From NCBI GenBank assembly GCA_021806095.1, contig JAJZYD010000003.1, positions 1-45,709 of the forward strand: a stretch of 45,709 bases of DNA, written 5' to 3'. Origin of the DNA: Microcaldota archaeon. GTDB lineage: Archaea; Micrarchaeota; Micrarchaeia; Micrarchaeales; Micrarchaeaceae. The position numbers and the translations under genes are program-made. Below are positions 9,645-18,884 of this stretch, one piece after another (position 1 is the first letter of the stretch; the number at the start of each line of letters is the position of its first letter). The notes under the pieces were generated by a model that worked only from the letters and a program-made list of their open reading frames with translations, ran no database searches and was not told the DNA's origin.

Positions 9645-10052
9645 TTATTCTTCGTTATTTCTTATTATTTCTTTTATATCTTTTGTTAAAGTTATGATTT
9701 TAGTAATTTCTTTCTTTTCATCAACAGTTAAACCTTCTTCTTTATTAATTAAATTTTGCTCTATTGTTTTTAAAAGTTTGAGCCATTCATCAGCTTCTTC
9801 TTTAATATATTTTATTACTTCTTTGTTTGTAGTGAAAAGATCTAGAAGTTTTATAAGTTCTTTGTTGTCATTTATCTCTTCGTTTGAATCTAACTTTTTT
9901 TGAATATTTGATCTAAGTGCTCTTATCTCTTCATCGTTTACTTCTTTATTTTTTTGCGTGAGCGCTTCTGTTGTTTTAGTCAATGCTAATAATGAATTAT
10001 GAAGAGTAGCTATTAATTTACCTATAGTGTTGCTTTTTAATCCGTCCAACAT
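9645..10052 (-). CDS. Hypothetical helical/coiled-coil protein
   Basis: 135-aa ORF rich in K/E/N/L, typical of genome composition. Confidence 0.5.
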   Translation of the reverse strand: MLDGLKSNTIGKLIATLHNSLLALTKTTEALTQKNKEVNDEEIRALRSNIQKKLDSNEEINDNKELIKLLDLFTTNKEVIKYIKEEADEWLKLLKTIEQNLINKEEGLTVDEKKEITKIITLTKDIKEIIRNNEE

Positions 10053-10101
10053 TCAATCCCTTATATTAATTATACTCTAAAGTTATATATTATCAATATA
10101 T

Positions 10102-10866
10102 TTAAAATTTTTGTTTATCTTTTAATTTGAGCCTGCTGACAATTCCTAAATAATCGCCGTTTATACTGTATACTTTTGCTGTTTTATAATTAAAAAGCCT
10201 TCCAACAAATAAACGTTCATCTTTTATTTTATTTATTGGCATTCCAGTGATAAGATTATTAAATGCAGGAAAAATAATAAGCTTTATTGATTTGTTGAAT
10301 ATGTTGTATTTTTCCCTAGCTTTATCAACATTGAGCTTTGCCATAATCCATGCTTTTTGTGTATATCTATTATCATGCTCGTCTACAAGCTCAATAGAAA
10401 TATGATTATGACCTGCTAAAATCATGTCAGCCAACATGGCTTCATTACTCGGCATTTTATGACCGTGAATAAATGCAATTTTATCTATTATAAGCTCGTC
10501 AATGATTTTTGTTTGTGTGATTTCTTCCAAATAAATATCATGATTTCCAGAGATTATTGTTATGTTATAATCTTTTAATCTATAAAAGAATTTTTTTATT
10601 TCTGCCTTTTCTGTGTTGCTTGGGCGCAATATTGATTCTTTTATATCACCAAGTATAATAATGTTGTTAATTTCGAACTCTTTTAATATTTTTATTATTC
10701 TTTCTGTCATCAATTCTGCTGAATTATAAAGTTTAATGTTTTTTTTAATTAATTTTTCTTCTATACCTATATGCAGGTCACTTATTACAAGATAATTTTC
10801 ATTTCTTACATTTACAATAGCTGCTTCTTCTCCATAAACGAATTTTAATGATTCTATATTTTCCAT
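10102..10866 (-). CDS. Metallophosphoesterase (ICC-like, archaeal)
   Basis: ISDLHIGIEE, ILGDIKES, ISGNHDIY, IHGHKMP, AGHNHISIE: complete calcineurin-like motif series. Confidence 0.85.
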   Translation of the reverse strand: MENIESLKFVYGEEAAIVNVRNENYLVISDLHIGIEEKLIKKNIKLYNSAELMTERIIKILKEFEINNIIILGDIKESILRPSNTEKAEIKKFFYRLKDYNITIISGNHDIYLEEITQTKIIDELIIDKIAFIHGHKMPSNEAMLADMILAGHNHISIELVDEHDNRYTQKAWIMAKLNVDKAREKYNIFNKSIKLIIFPAFNNLITGMPINKIKDERLFVGRLFNYKTAKVYSINGDYLGIVSRLKLKDKQKF

Positions 10867-10919
10867 AAAGCCACAAATTTAGTTTTATACTTATTTCATT
10901 AGTATTTTAATATACCAAG

Positions 10920-11040
10920 ACCCCACACTTCCACTATTCATGCAAATTTATATATATATTAATATATTAATTAAATAGACATATTATATTATTTTTTTGT
11001 TAAATTTCAAAACAACAAAATATTAACGGAAGTGTGGGGT
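10920..11040. promoter_or_regulatory. 13-bp perfect inverted repeat in divergent intergenic region
   Basis: ACCCCACACTTCC (10920-10932) and GGAAGTGTGGGGT (11028-11040). Confidence 0.5.
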
Positions 11041-11043
11041 TAT

Positions 11044-11538
11044 ATGGCATTTACATATGAAGAATTGTGGCAAATCGTCCAAAATGAAAAACAATCAAAC
11101 AATCTTCAACCATTAAACAAAAACATTTATAATGAAATCAAAAATTTTCTAAACAAATTCAAAACAGAAGAGAAAACAGAAGAAAACGAAATCTTAATAA
11201 AAAATACATTAAAGCTTCTGGATGATTTATATGAAAAAAGAAAGCAAAAAATAATCATTTATCTTGCATATAAAAAATCATTACCACAGCCCCCTATTGA
11301 AATAGAGCAAGAATTTTACAATAAACTAAACAAAATAACATCAGAAAACAAAATCATCAATATTTTATCAAACAACAAAAATCTAACACTAAAAACTATT
11401 AAAGATATTACTATAGAAATAAGATTACCGTCAGGAAAAGTTTTCGGACCTGTAAGCAAAGACACTGTTATAAACAACGAAACCGATGAAGAAGATGTCA
11501 GATATCTAATCACAAGTTCGATATGCCAGTTATTATAA
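11044..11538 (+). CDS. Hypothetical protein
   Basis: ORF 11032-11538; ATG 11044 (MAFTYEELWQIV) is a more likely start. Confidence 0.5.
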   Translation: MAFTYEELWQIVQNEKQSNNLQPLNKNIYNEIKNFLNKFKTEEKTEENEILIKNTLKLLDDLYEKRKQKIIIYLAYKKSLPQPPIEIEQEFYNKLNKITSENKIINILSNNKNLTLKTIKDITIEIRLPSGKVFGPVSKDTVINNETDEEDVRYLITSSICQLL

Positions 11539-11767
11539 TTCAATAATTCTTATTTCATTTTATTAAATTTGTTCTTGATATCACAACATTGATTTTTATA
11601 TATATTATGCGAAGGGTTCATATTTATTGCTTATTAATTTTTATTAATTAGTTTTAGATCAGCGGATTTCATTTATATAAATATCTATATGTTTATTAAA
11701 TATCTAATTTTCTGATAAAACCTTTTTAAAGCTTTTTTTCATATCTTTAAAGGGCGATGGTGATTTT

Positions 11768-14125
11768 ATGGATTCAAACTTAAACGAAACCAACGAAGAT
11801 ATATCAAATACAGGAGAAGATAAAAATTCAAATAATGCAAATTTTAACCCTAATCCTAAAAAAGTAGCAAAAAGAACAGGTGAAATAGAAGATTTCAACA
11901 ATGAAAAAATCAAAAATGCGATATATGCCGCTTTTAATGAAGTTTATCCGTTTAAAACAAACACCGAGAATAATGATGCAGCTGTTGCTATTACACAAAA
12001 TATTATCTCTGAACTAAAACTACTAAACAAAGAGGTAATAGAAATAGAGAAAATACAAGATATTATTGAAATGGTTCTAATGAAATCAGACCCTGCTGTT
12101 GCAAAATCATTTATATTATATAGGCAAAAACATACCGCACAAAGAGCATTCAGGGCTTCGCTTGGCATTCCACATGATAATTTAAAGCTCCCCTTAAATA
12201 GTTTAATTGTATTGGCTGCAAGATATTTGCTTAAGAGTAATGACGGCAAAATTATAGAATCGCCAAACCAGCTTTTTGAGAGGGTAGCAAAATCAGTTGC
12301 AAGTGCAGAAAAAAAATATGGTAAAAGCGATACAGAAATAAAAGATTTAGAAAAGAAGTTTTATGATATTATATCAACTTTCAAATTTATGCCAAATTCT
12401 CCTACACTTATGAATGCCGGCACAGCAAATGGGCAGTTAAGTGCATGTTTTGTCCTGCCTATTGGAGATTCTTTACCTGAAATCTATGATACACTAAAAT
12501 ATGCGGCTTTGATACAACAAAGTGGTGGTGGCACTGGATTTGCCTTCTCAAGAATAAGGCCTTTTGGAGATAATGTTCGTTCAACATCTGGAATTGCAAG
12601 TGGTCCAATTTCATTCATGAAGGTTTTTAATGTATCTACAGAAACTATAAAACAAGGTGGCAAAAGAAGGGGAGCAAATATGGGTATATTAAGAATAGAT
12701 CATCCTAATATACTTGATTTTATAGTATTAAAAGAGAGTGAAGGTGTAATGCAGAATTTCAATATATCTGTTGCGGTAACAGACACATTTATGAAAGCAT
12801 TGAAAAACAATACTGATTATAATTTAATAAATCCAAGAAATGCCCAAGTTGTAGGACGATTGAATGCTCGCGCAGTATGGAATCTTATTATAACAATGGC
12901 CTGGAAAACAGGTGATCCTGGAATTGTATTTATTGATAGAATTAATGCAAGCTATTCAAATCCTGTTCCTAAATATGGCCCTATAGAATCAACGAATCCT
13001 TGTGGGGAGCAGCCATTGTATCCTTATGATTCGTGCAACCTAGGTTCAATAAATCTTGCAAAGATGGTGAAAAGAACAGATCATCATTTTGAAGTTGACT
13101 GGGATGAACTTAGAAGAGTAGTGCACCTTGCAATCAGAGTTCTTGATAATATTATAGAAGTCAATAAATATCCAATACCAGAAATTGACAAAATGAGCAA
13201 AGCAATAAGAAGAGTTGGCTTGGGTATTATGGGTTGGGCAGATATGCTAATAAAGCTAGGCATTAGATATGACAGCAATGAGGCCTTGATGCTCGCAGAA
13301 AATGTAATGAAGTTCATCAATGATAATGCAAGAAAGGCAAGTGAAGAGCTCGCTGTTGAGCGTGGTCCATTTCCGGACTTTAATGATAGTATATGGGCAA
13401 GGCTTGGATTTCCCCCATTAAGAAATTCAACTGTAACGACGCTCGCACCAACAGGCTCAATAAGCATCATTGCGGGCGGATCATCACAAGGAATAGAACC
13501 AATATTTTCTGTAGTGTATTTAAGAAATGTGCGCGAGTCCCTTGGATCAAGCCTGTTAGAGATCAATAATGAGTTTGAAGCGCTTGCTATAGAAAATAAC
13601 TTCTATTCAGAGGAGTTAATGCAGAAGCTTGCTGGGATGACATCAATACAAGAAGTTGAAGAAATTCCTCTTAATATTAGAAAGCTTTTTGTAACTGCAC
13701 ATGATATTTCACCAGAATGGCATGTTAAGATGCAGGCGGCATTCCAGAAATATACAGATAGCGCCGTTTCAAAAACAATAAATTTCCCAAATTGGGCAAC
13801 ACCACAAGATATAGAGAAAGCATATAATTTAGCATGGGAACTAAATTGCAAGGGCATTACAGTATACAGAGATGCATCAAAGAGTATACAGGTTTTGCAA
13901 ACTGTAAAATCACAACAGCCAAGATTGCATGAGGTGAAAGCAGCCCATAATAATGTTAAAGATGTAGAAGGTTTGAGCATGCAGGCAGTCAAGGAATCTG
14001 CATCATCATATACTTTTACCGTTTCGAACGCGCCGGAATGTTCAGAGTGCGGAACAATGATGATTGCAGGATCAGGATGTTTTACTTGCCCAAAATGCGG
14101 CTACAGCCTTTGCGATTCAAGCTAA
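11768..14125 (+). CDS. nrdJ: Adenosylcobalamin-dependent (class II) ribonucleoside-diphosphate reductase
   Basis: ATP-cone-like N-terminus (KKVAKRTGEIEDFNNEKIKNAIYAAF), FMPNSPTLMNAGTANGQLSACFVLP, NPCGEQPLYPYDSCNLGSINLAKM, C-terminal CSECGTMM..CFTCPKCGYSLC. Confidence 0.9.
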   Translation: MDSNLNETNEDISNTGEDKNSNNANFNPNPKKVAKRTGEIEDFNNEKIKNAIYAAFNEVYPFKTNTENNDAAVAITQNIISELKLLNKEVIEIEKIQDIIEMVLMKSDPAVAKSFILYRQKHTAQRAFRASLGIPHDNLKLPLNSLIVLAARYLLKSNDGKIIESPNQLFERVAKSVASAEKKYGKSDTEIKDLEKKFYDIISTFKFMPNSPTLMNAGTANGQLSACFVLPIGDSLPEIYDTLKYAALIQQSGGGTGFAFSRIRPFGDNVRSTSGIASGPISFMKVFNVSTETIKQGGKRRGANMGILRIDHPNILDFIVLKESEGVMQNFNISVAVTDTFMKALKNNTDYNLINPRNAQVVGRLNARAVWNLIITMAWKTGDPGIVFIDRINASYSNPVPKYGPIESTNPCGEQPLYPYDSCNLGSINLAKMVKRTDHHFEVDWDELRRVVHLAIRVLDNIIEVNKYPIPEIDKMSKAIRRVGLGIMGWADMLIKLGIRYDSNEALMLAENVMKFINDNARKASEELAVERGPFPDFNDSIWARLGFPPLRNSTVTTLAPTGSISIIAGGSSQGIEPIFSVVYLRNVRESLGSSLLEINNEFEALAIENNFYSEELMQKLAGMTSIQEVEEIPLNIRKLFVTAHDISPEWHVKMQAAFQKYTDSAVSKTINFPNWATPQDIEKAYNLAWELNCKGITVYRDASKSIQVLQTVKSQQPRLHEVKAAHNNVKDVEGLSMQAVKESASSYTFTVSNAPECSECGTMMIAGSGCFTCPKCGYSLCDSS

Positions 14126-14785
14126 CATCCATTGCAAATACCATACATATTCAAGCAATGCTGGTATTGCTACTTTTTCGATAAGTTTTCCGAATTGTTG
14201 TATTTAGTTGATAGATGAATGGCTATGCCTAGTCAATATGCTATGAATAGAAATTATAATAAATTATAAATGAATAAAGAATAAATTATTGGAAAAATGA
14301 GTAGCAGAATTTCTATTAAGATTACAAAATATCAAATAATAAAAAAACTAAAATAAAAATCAATTAATAAAAAATAGAAATATATGAAATATTTATGTTT
14401 ATAATAGCAGACATAAAAAAACACCAACAGAAAAATGCCCGAAAAGATGTAATTAATGACTCTGATTTAGTAAAAGAAGAAGAAAAGTTAGGAGAAAAGG
14501 TAAAAGGAATTGTTATAGAGCATTTAATTGTTATTAAACCTGTTGTCGGAGAGGGCTGTGGGGCGCAAGTAAAAATTATTTTCCTAATAGAAGAGGTTGT
14601 GCAGCACACCTTTGCACATTACTGCAGTGTCAATTATATCTTCTAATCTCTGCCATACCCTCCATTCGTTACAATGTTTATCTGCAGAGAGCCCACTCTC
14701 ATTTTTCCCACATATAATACCTATTCAGAAAATAAAATGAATTCAAGTCAAATACAAAGATTTATTAATTTTTATTTATCACATA

Positions 14786-14917
14786 ATGATAAATTACTTT
14801 GCGGATAGAGTGGAAGAGCTTAAGGAACTAAATTATACATACAAGCATAGACGATCCCATTTAGCAATAGTCTATGGCAGACGGAGAATAGCTGACAGGA
14901 AAAATATTATGGTCTGA
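14786..14917 (+). pseudogene. Remnant of archaeal ATPase (N-terminal Walker A region only)
   Basis: MINYFADRVEELKELNYTYKHRRSHLAIVYGRRRIADRKNIMV*: resembles the 'F.DRe.EL..L......l.VVYGRRR.GKT' start of archaeal ATPases, with the Walker A lost. Confidence 0.5.
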
Positions 14918-15326
14918 CACTATCACAAGCATCATTAAACTCCTTTATAAGATCGTCCCATGCCTTTAAATAAATTTCATGCTCCTGCTTGTCAACGCTT
15001 GAATAAAGCCACTGCTTGAATATATTATCATTAAGGTTTATATTTGCAACTTCAATAATATCAAAAGGAGTTATTGTCTTCCAACCATTGTTCTTTGCTT
15101 CGTAATATTCATTTTTTTCTTCTTCACTTAACTTAATAAATGGTTTATTAGATGAAATTGTTTTATAAGTCTGCCATGAGTGTCCTGATGCAAACGAGGC
15201 AATTATAATAGCTTTAGTTATAGTAATAAAATCCTCCTTTAACAATTCATGATTTTTACTCTGTGCAATCTTTTTTATCTTATTTGACAATACATCAAAT
15301 TTTGTTAAATTATATTTGATCGGCAA
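14907..15326 (-). CDS. Hypothetical protein
   Basis: 139-aa ORF, no family recognised. Confidence 0.5.
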   Translation of the reverse strand: MPIKYNLTKFDVLSNKIKKIAQSKNHELLKEDFITITKAIIIASFASGHSWQTYKTISSNKPFIKLSEEEKNEYYEAKNNGWKTITPFDIIEVANINLNDNIFKQWLYSSVDKQEHEIYLKAWDDLIKEFNDACDSVRP

Positions 15327-15460
15327 ATAATCAACCCAATTCTTTATACCTTAATTATATATTTAAACAAAAAAATATATAAGCATATACTTTTATAAAT
15401 TATTAAAGAAATAAAGATTAAAAATTTAAAGTTGAATCAATAAATAAAACAGGCGATCAA

Positions 15461-15874
15461 ATGGGAATTTTAAATTTATTCGGAAGAAACAATAAAGGAC
15501 AAAATCCTGAAAAAACACCAATATATCAAATCTTTACTGAGTGGGTGCCGTATAAACTATATGCTAATAAAAAAAGCTCATCAAAGCTTAATATAAAAAT
15601 AAAGAATATGACAAATGATGCTGCATTGACATCTATCTTTATAAGTTTGCCGAATCAGCTTTCATTTGATAATATGGGTTTGGAGAAAGATAAAATAATG
15701 AAATTAGGAGAGATTCAGCCACACGAAGAGAAAAATGCAAGCATAGATGTAATGACTAATTTAAATTCAGAATCCGGTGAATATACAATAGTACTTACAG
15801 CAACATCTCATTATAGGGATTATGATCATGTGGTAAACTCAATTAAAAAGAGTACAACCGTCCAAGTTGTATAA
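15461..15874 (+). CDS. Hypothetical protein, beta-rich (Ig/NEW3-like)
   Basis: SSKLNIKIKNMTNDAALTSIFISLPNQLSF...GEIQPHEEKNASIDVMTNLNSESGEYTIVLTATSHY reads as an Ig-fold-like module. Confidence 0.5.
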   Translation: MGILNLFGRNNKGQNPEKTPIYQIFTEWVPYKLYANKKSSSKLNIKIKNMTNDAALTSIFISLPNQLSFDNMGLEKDKIMKLGEIQPHEEKNASIDVMTNLNSESGEYTIVLTATSHYRDYDHVVNSIKKSTTVQVV

Positions 15875-16132
15875 TAAAAAATACCTTTCTATTATTCTTA
15901 TTCCAATATTTTGTTGAATAATATAAAAAATAATCATATTATTCATCTAACATGAATAGAAAAGGAGAAAAAGATCTAAAGCTTTTCAGTGAAATGGCTT
16001 TGTAGTTTTATTATTACAAAATGAATAGCAGAAAGCCCATCTTTCAAGAGTTGGATGAATGCGAAATGTAAATATTTATTAATTGTAACTAAGTATGTTG
16101 TATAGCAGTAAAATAAATGAAATTAATGCAGT

Positions 16133-16372
16133 GATTGTATAGACGCAAACTATACAATAAATAGTTCAACGCAGATGCAAATGGTGCGTTGAACATAATG
16201 AAAAGGTATATTCAAATTCCATTGCAGCAAGGCAGTGGAAGAGTAGTGGGTGTCCTGGCACACTCTGTGGTATATCATTGGAACGAGCACAGATGGTGCA
16301 ATGATGCCAACGATTGAAACGAACCTTGAAACCGTGAGGAACTCCACAAAATTCAGTCGTGGGAGGATGTCA
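16133..16372 (+). pseudogene. TnpB 3' remnant with omegaRNA-like right end (tnpB ORF destroyed)
   Basis: ~240 bp closely matching 100-342, ending in the same CGTGGGAGGATGTCA, with frame-breaking indels and no upstream tnpB. Confidence 0.75.
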
Positions 16373-16410
16373 AAAGTTATACTATAGTTATATACAACAT
16401 ACAAATAATC

Positions 16411-16440
16411 ATATAATTATATAATTTCGTATAATTATAT
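16411..16440. promoter_or_regulatory. 11-bp inverted repeat in AT-rich region upstream of AAA ATPase
   Basis: ATATAATTATA (16411-16421) and TATAATTATAT (16430-16440), followed by TATACT-ATTT-AGTATA. Confidence 0.35.
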
Positions 16441-16514
16441 ATAATAGATGCAAAGATATATAAATATACTATTTAGTATAATTATAATTAATTATATAAC
16501 TATTGGTGTAACGT

Positions 16515-17810
16515 ATGGATGGAAATATTTGGGAGTTGTATGGAATTAATTCAAATCCATTTACTACAGACCCACTCTTAATAAAAGGTGGAATATTAAG
16601 AATTGAATGTTTTGTAGGTAGAGACAAGGAGCTACTTGAATTAAATAGAAAATTTCATTCAAGTGGAAATAGTAGAATACTTATAATAGGAGATGTTGGT
16701 GTAGGAAAGACCTCTTTTGTAAATTATGCTCGATTCAATGCAATAAAAGAAGGTTATTTTACACCTATACCAGAAATAGCAGTATTACATGACTGGGATG
16801 CTTTACAGTTTGTTATGAATACTTTATATTCTATCTACATAACCATAAAAAACTTTGATAATTATGTTGGTATTATATCAAAAGGTCAGTACAAAAAATT
16901 GGAAAGTCTTTTTGAAATAAATTCAAAATCAGGTTACAGTTTAGGATTAGATATTGCTGGTTTTGGCGGAAGTTATAGTCAGTCGAGAGTCGCACCAACA
17001 TTCGTGTTGTATAAGACTATTGTAGATTTAACAAAAGAAATTATAAATGAAATTTATAACAAAAAACAAAAAGAATTAATAATTCATTATAACAATCTTG
17101 AACGCATAGATTCAAATGATCTTGTAAGATTATTTGGGGACTTACGTGATTTCTTCCAAACACCACATGTACATTTTATTTTTGTTGGAAATTTAATGAC
17201 TAATAATGCAATACAAGGAATTTCACAGGTATCTTCTATCTTTTCTGAACCTATAATCCTTAGAAATATGAGTTATGATGAAGTGAAAGAGGTAATTGAC
17301 ATTAGATTGAATAAACTAAAAATAGAAGGCGTAAAACAAATAAAACCTTTTAATGATTCTGCTCTTAAAATGTTATTTGGATTGTATAATGGAAATATTC
17401 GGCATATATTGAATAGTTTAGATAAAGCAGTTACCTCATCAGTTAGAAATATACCAATAGTTCTCGATGATAATGATGTTGCAAGAATACTAAGCAACCA
17501 AATAGAAGAGACATACTTAAAGAATATAAAACCACGTGCAAGAGATGTTTTACTAAAAATAGTCGAGAGTGAAGAAATAACAAATAAAGGAATATCTAAT
17601 GCACTTAAAATGCCGAGACCACAAGTGTCTATATATTTAAGTGACCTAAAGAATAGTGGATGTATAGTATTGAGAAGGCAGGATGGTAAAGATAAATTTT
17701 GGACTTCAGCACCTCATTTTAAATGGTTGTTATTGAAAAAACCTCAATTATCAAAAGATTTAAATCAAAAACTATTAAGCACAGCAAAAGGATTTGTTGA
17801 TTTAGTCTGA
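16515..17810 (+). CDS. AAA+/STAND-like ATPase with C-terminal winged-helix domain
   Basis: NPFTTDPL..CFVGRDKELLEL, Walker A IGDVGVGKTSF, C-terminal ITNKGISNALKMPRPQVSIYLSDLKNSGCIVLRRQDGKDKFW (wHTH). Confidence 0.75.
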   Translation: MDGNIWELYGINSNPFTTDPLLIKGGILRIECFVGRDKELLELNRKFHSSGNSRILIIGDVGVGKTSFVNYARFNAIKEGYFTPIPEIAVLHDWDALQFVMNTLYSIYITIKNFDNYVGIISKGQYKKLESLFEINSKSGYSLGLDIAGFGGSYSQSRVAPTFVLYKTIVDLTKEIINEIYNKKQKELIIHYNNLERIDSNDLVRLFGDLRDFFQTPHVHFIFVGNLMTNNAIQGISQVSSIFSEPIILRNMSYDEVKEVIDIRLNKLKIEGVKQIKPFNDSALKMLFGLYNGNIRHILNSLDKAVTSSVRNIPIVLDDNDVARILSNQIEETYLKNIKPRARDVLLKIVESEEITNKGISNALKMPRPQVSIYLSDLKNSGCIVLRRQDGKDKFWTSAPHFKWLLLKKPQLSKDLNQKLLSTAKGFVDLV

Positions 17811-17811
17811 T

Positions 17812-17907
17812 TTTATCAACAAAATTTGACTTTTTCAACAAATTCAATTATTTTATGAATAAGAATATTGTGGGACCATGGCTAAACAAAAATACTTTAT
17901 AAAGAAA
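17812..17907 (+). repeat. Iteron-like repeat cluster B
   Basis: TTTATCAACAAA (17812), TTTTTCAACAAA (17831), TTTATGAATAAG (17852), TTTATAAAGAAA (17896). Includes a 22-bp exact match (17821-17842) to 27356-27377. Confidence 0.45.
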
Positions 17908-18031
17908 TTTATTCTAAAAGTAAAGTATAAAATAAATAGTTGAAATTATATTTCGTTGTTTGTCCAATAAAAAATCAAAAAAACATAAGATTATTAAATT
18001 TGTTTTTCCAAATCATTATATGGTGATAGAA

Positions 18032-18079
18032 ATGTTCGGACCTGATGAAGATCCCGGAATACCTTCATATACTTACTGA
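18032..18079 (+). CDS. Possible 15-aa microprotein
   Basis: GGTGAT SD-like then ATG..TGA: MFGPDEDPGIPSYTY (alternative ATG at 18020 gives 19 aa). Confidence 0.25.
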   Translation: MFGPDEDPGIPSYTY

Positions 18080-18163
18080 AAGTATTAATTATTAATTCTG
18101 AATCGCCTAAAATTTATGGAAAGTTCAAATAAAGGAATCTATTTATTTTATTTTTTCTAAAAG

Positions 18164-18484
18164 TTATTTATCTTTAGATTCTACTAATTCTTCAATGCTA
18201 TTGTCTTTCAAGAAAGAATCAACTTTTATGATTAGATCAGCGAGCTGAGTGCCTTTTTCAGTAAGCTTTATTTCTTTGATTCTTCCGTGCCTTTCATCAC
18301 TTACAATTCCAAGCTTTGTGCACCTATTAATAAAATTAATTGTATGAACATAGGTTATTTCACAATTTTTTGAAATGTTTGATATTGTACTGCCTTGAGG
18401 AATTGTTCTCATATACATAAGTACTTTGGCTTGTTTGTCTTTTAATATTAGTTTTTTAAACCTTATGAAATCACCACACAACAA
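18164..18484 (-). CDS. Winged-helix transcriptional regulator (MarR-like)
   Basis: KQAKVLMYMRTIPQGSTISNISKNCEITYVHTINFINRCTKLGIVSDERHGRIKEIKLTEKGTQLADLI. Confidence 0.65.
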   Translation of the reverse strand: MLCGDFIRFKKLILKDKQAKVLMYMRTIPQGSTISNISKNCEITYVHTINFINRCTKLGIVSDERHGRIKEIKLTEKGTQLADLIIKVDSFLKDNSIEELVESKDK

Positions 18485-18884
18485 GATCTGTCAAATTATC
18501 CGTCAAGTATTTGATTAGTTTAATTTTATTTTGTTTTTCAGATTTATATATCTTTCTTATTGTTTTATAAATAATTTTCTTTATCTTAAAAATTATATAA
18601 TTATAATATATAAACCTTTATTTATTGAATTGACACATAATTTATATTTTAATAATATATTATGATATTTATTATATAATTGCTTTAAAATAAAAATGGA
18701 TTATAGATTAATATATTTATATAACAGTACAATAATAAAAATAATTTACAATCGACATTTAAATATTTATTAATTTATTTTATTGAAAGGATACATTTAT
18801 TATTTTATAAATATAAATCAAATATAAATTAACAAAGTAGAACAAAATCATAAGATTATTAAATTTAAATTTTGTATTGTGAGA

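Noticed and set aside
13084-13992. Minus-strand ORFs within class II RNR
   Set aside because: Overlap a clear coding sequence; no motif.
14395-14646. 83-aa plus ORF (MFIIADIKKHQQKN...) and overlapping minus ORF 14364-14609
   Set aside because: Opposing ORFs in a low-information interval; neither has a recognisable family nor a convincing start region. May be gene remnant.
16150-16404. 84-aa minus-strand ORF over the second TnpB relic
   Set aside because: Same antisense artefact as 117-317; the similarity is due to the IS end.
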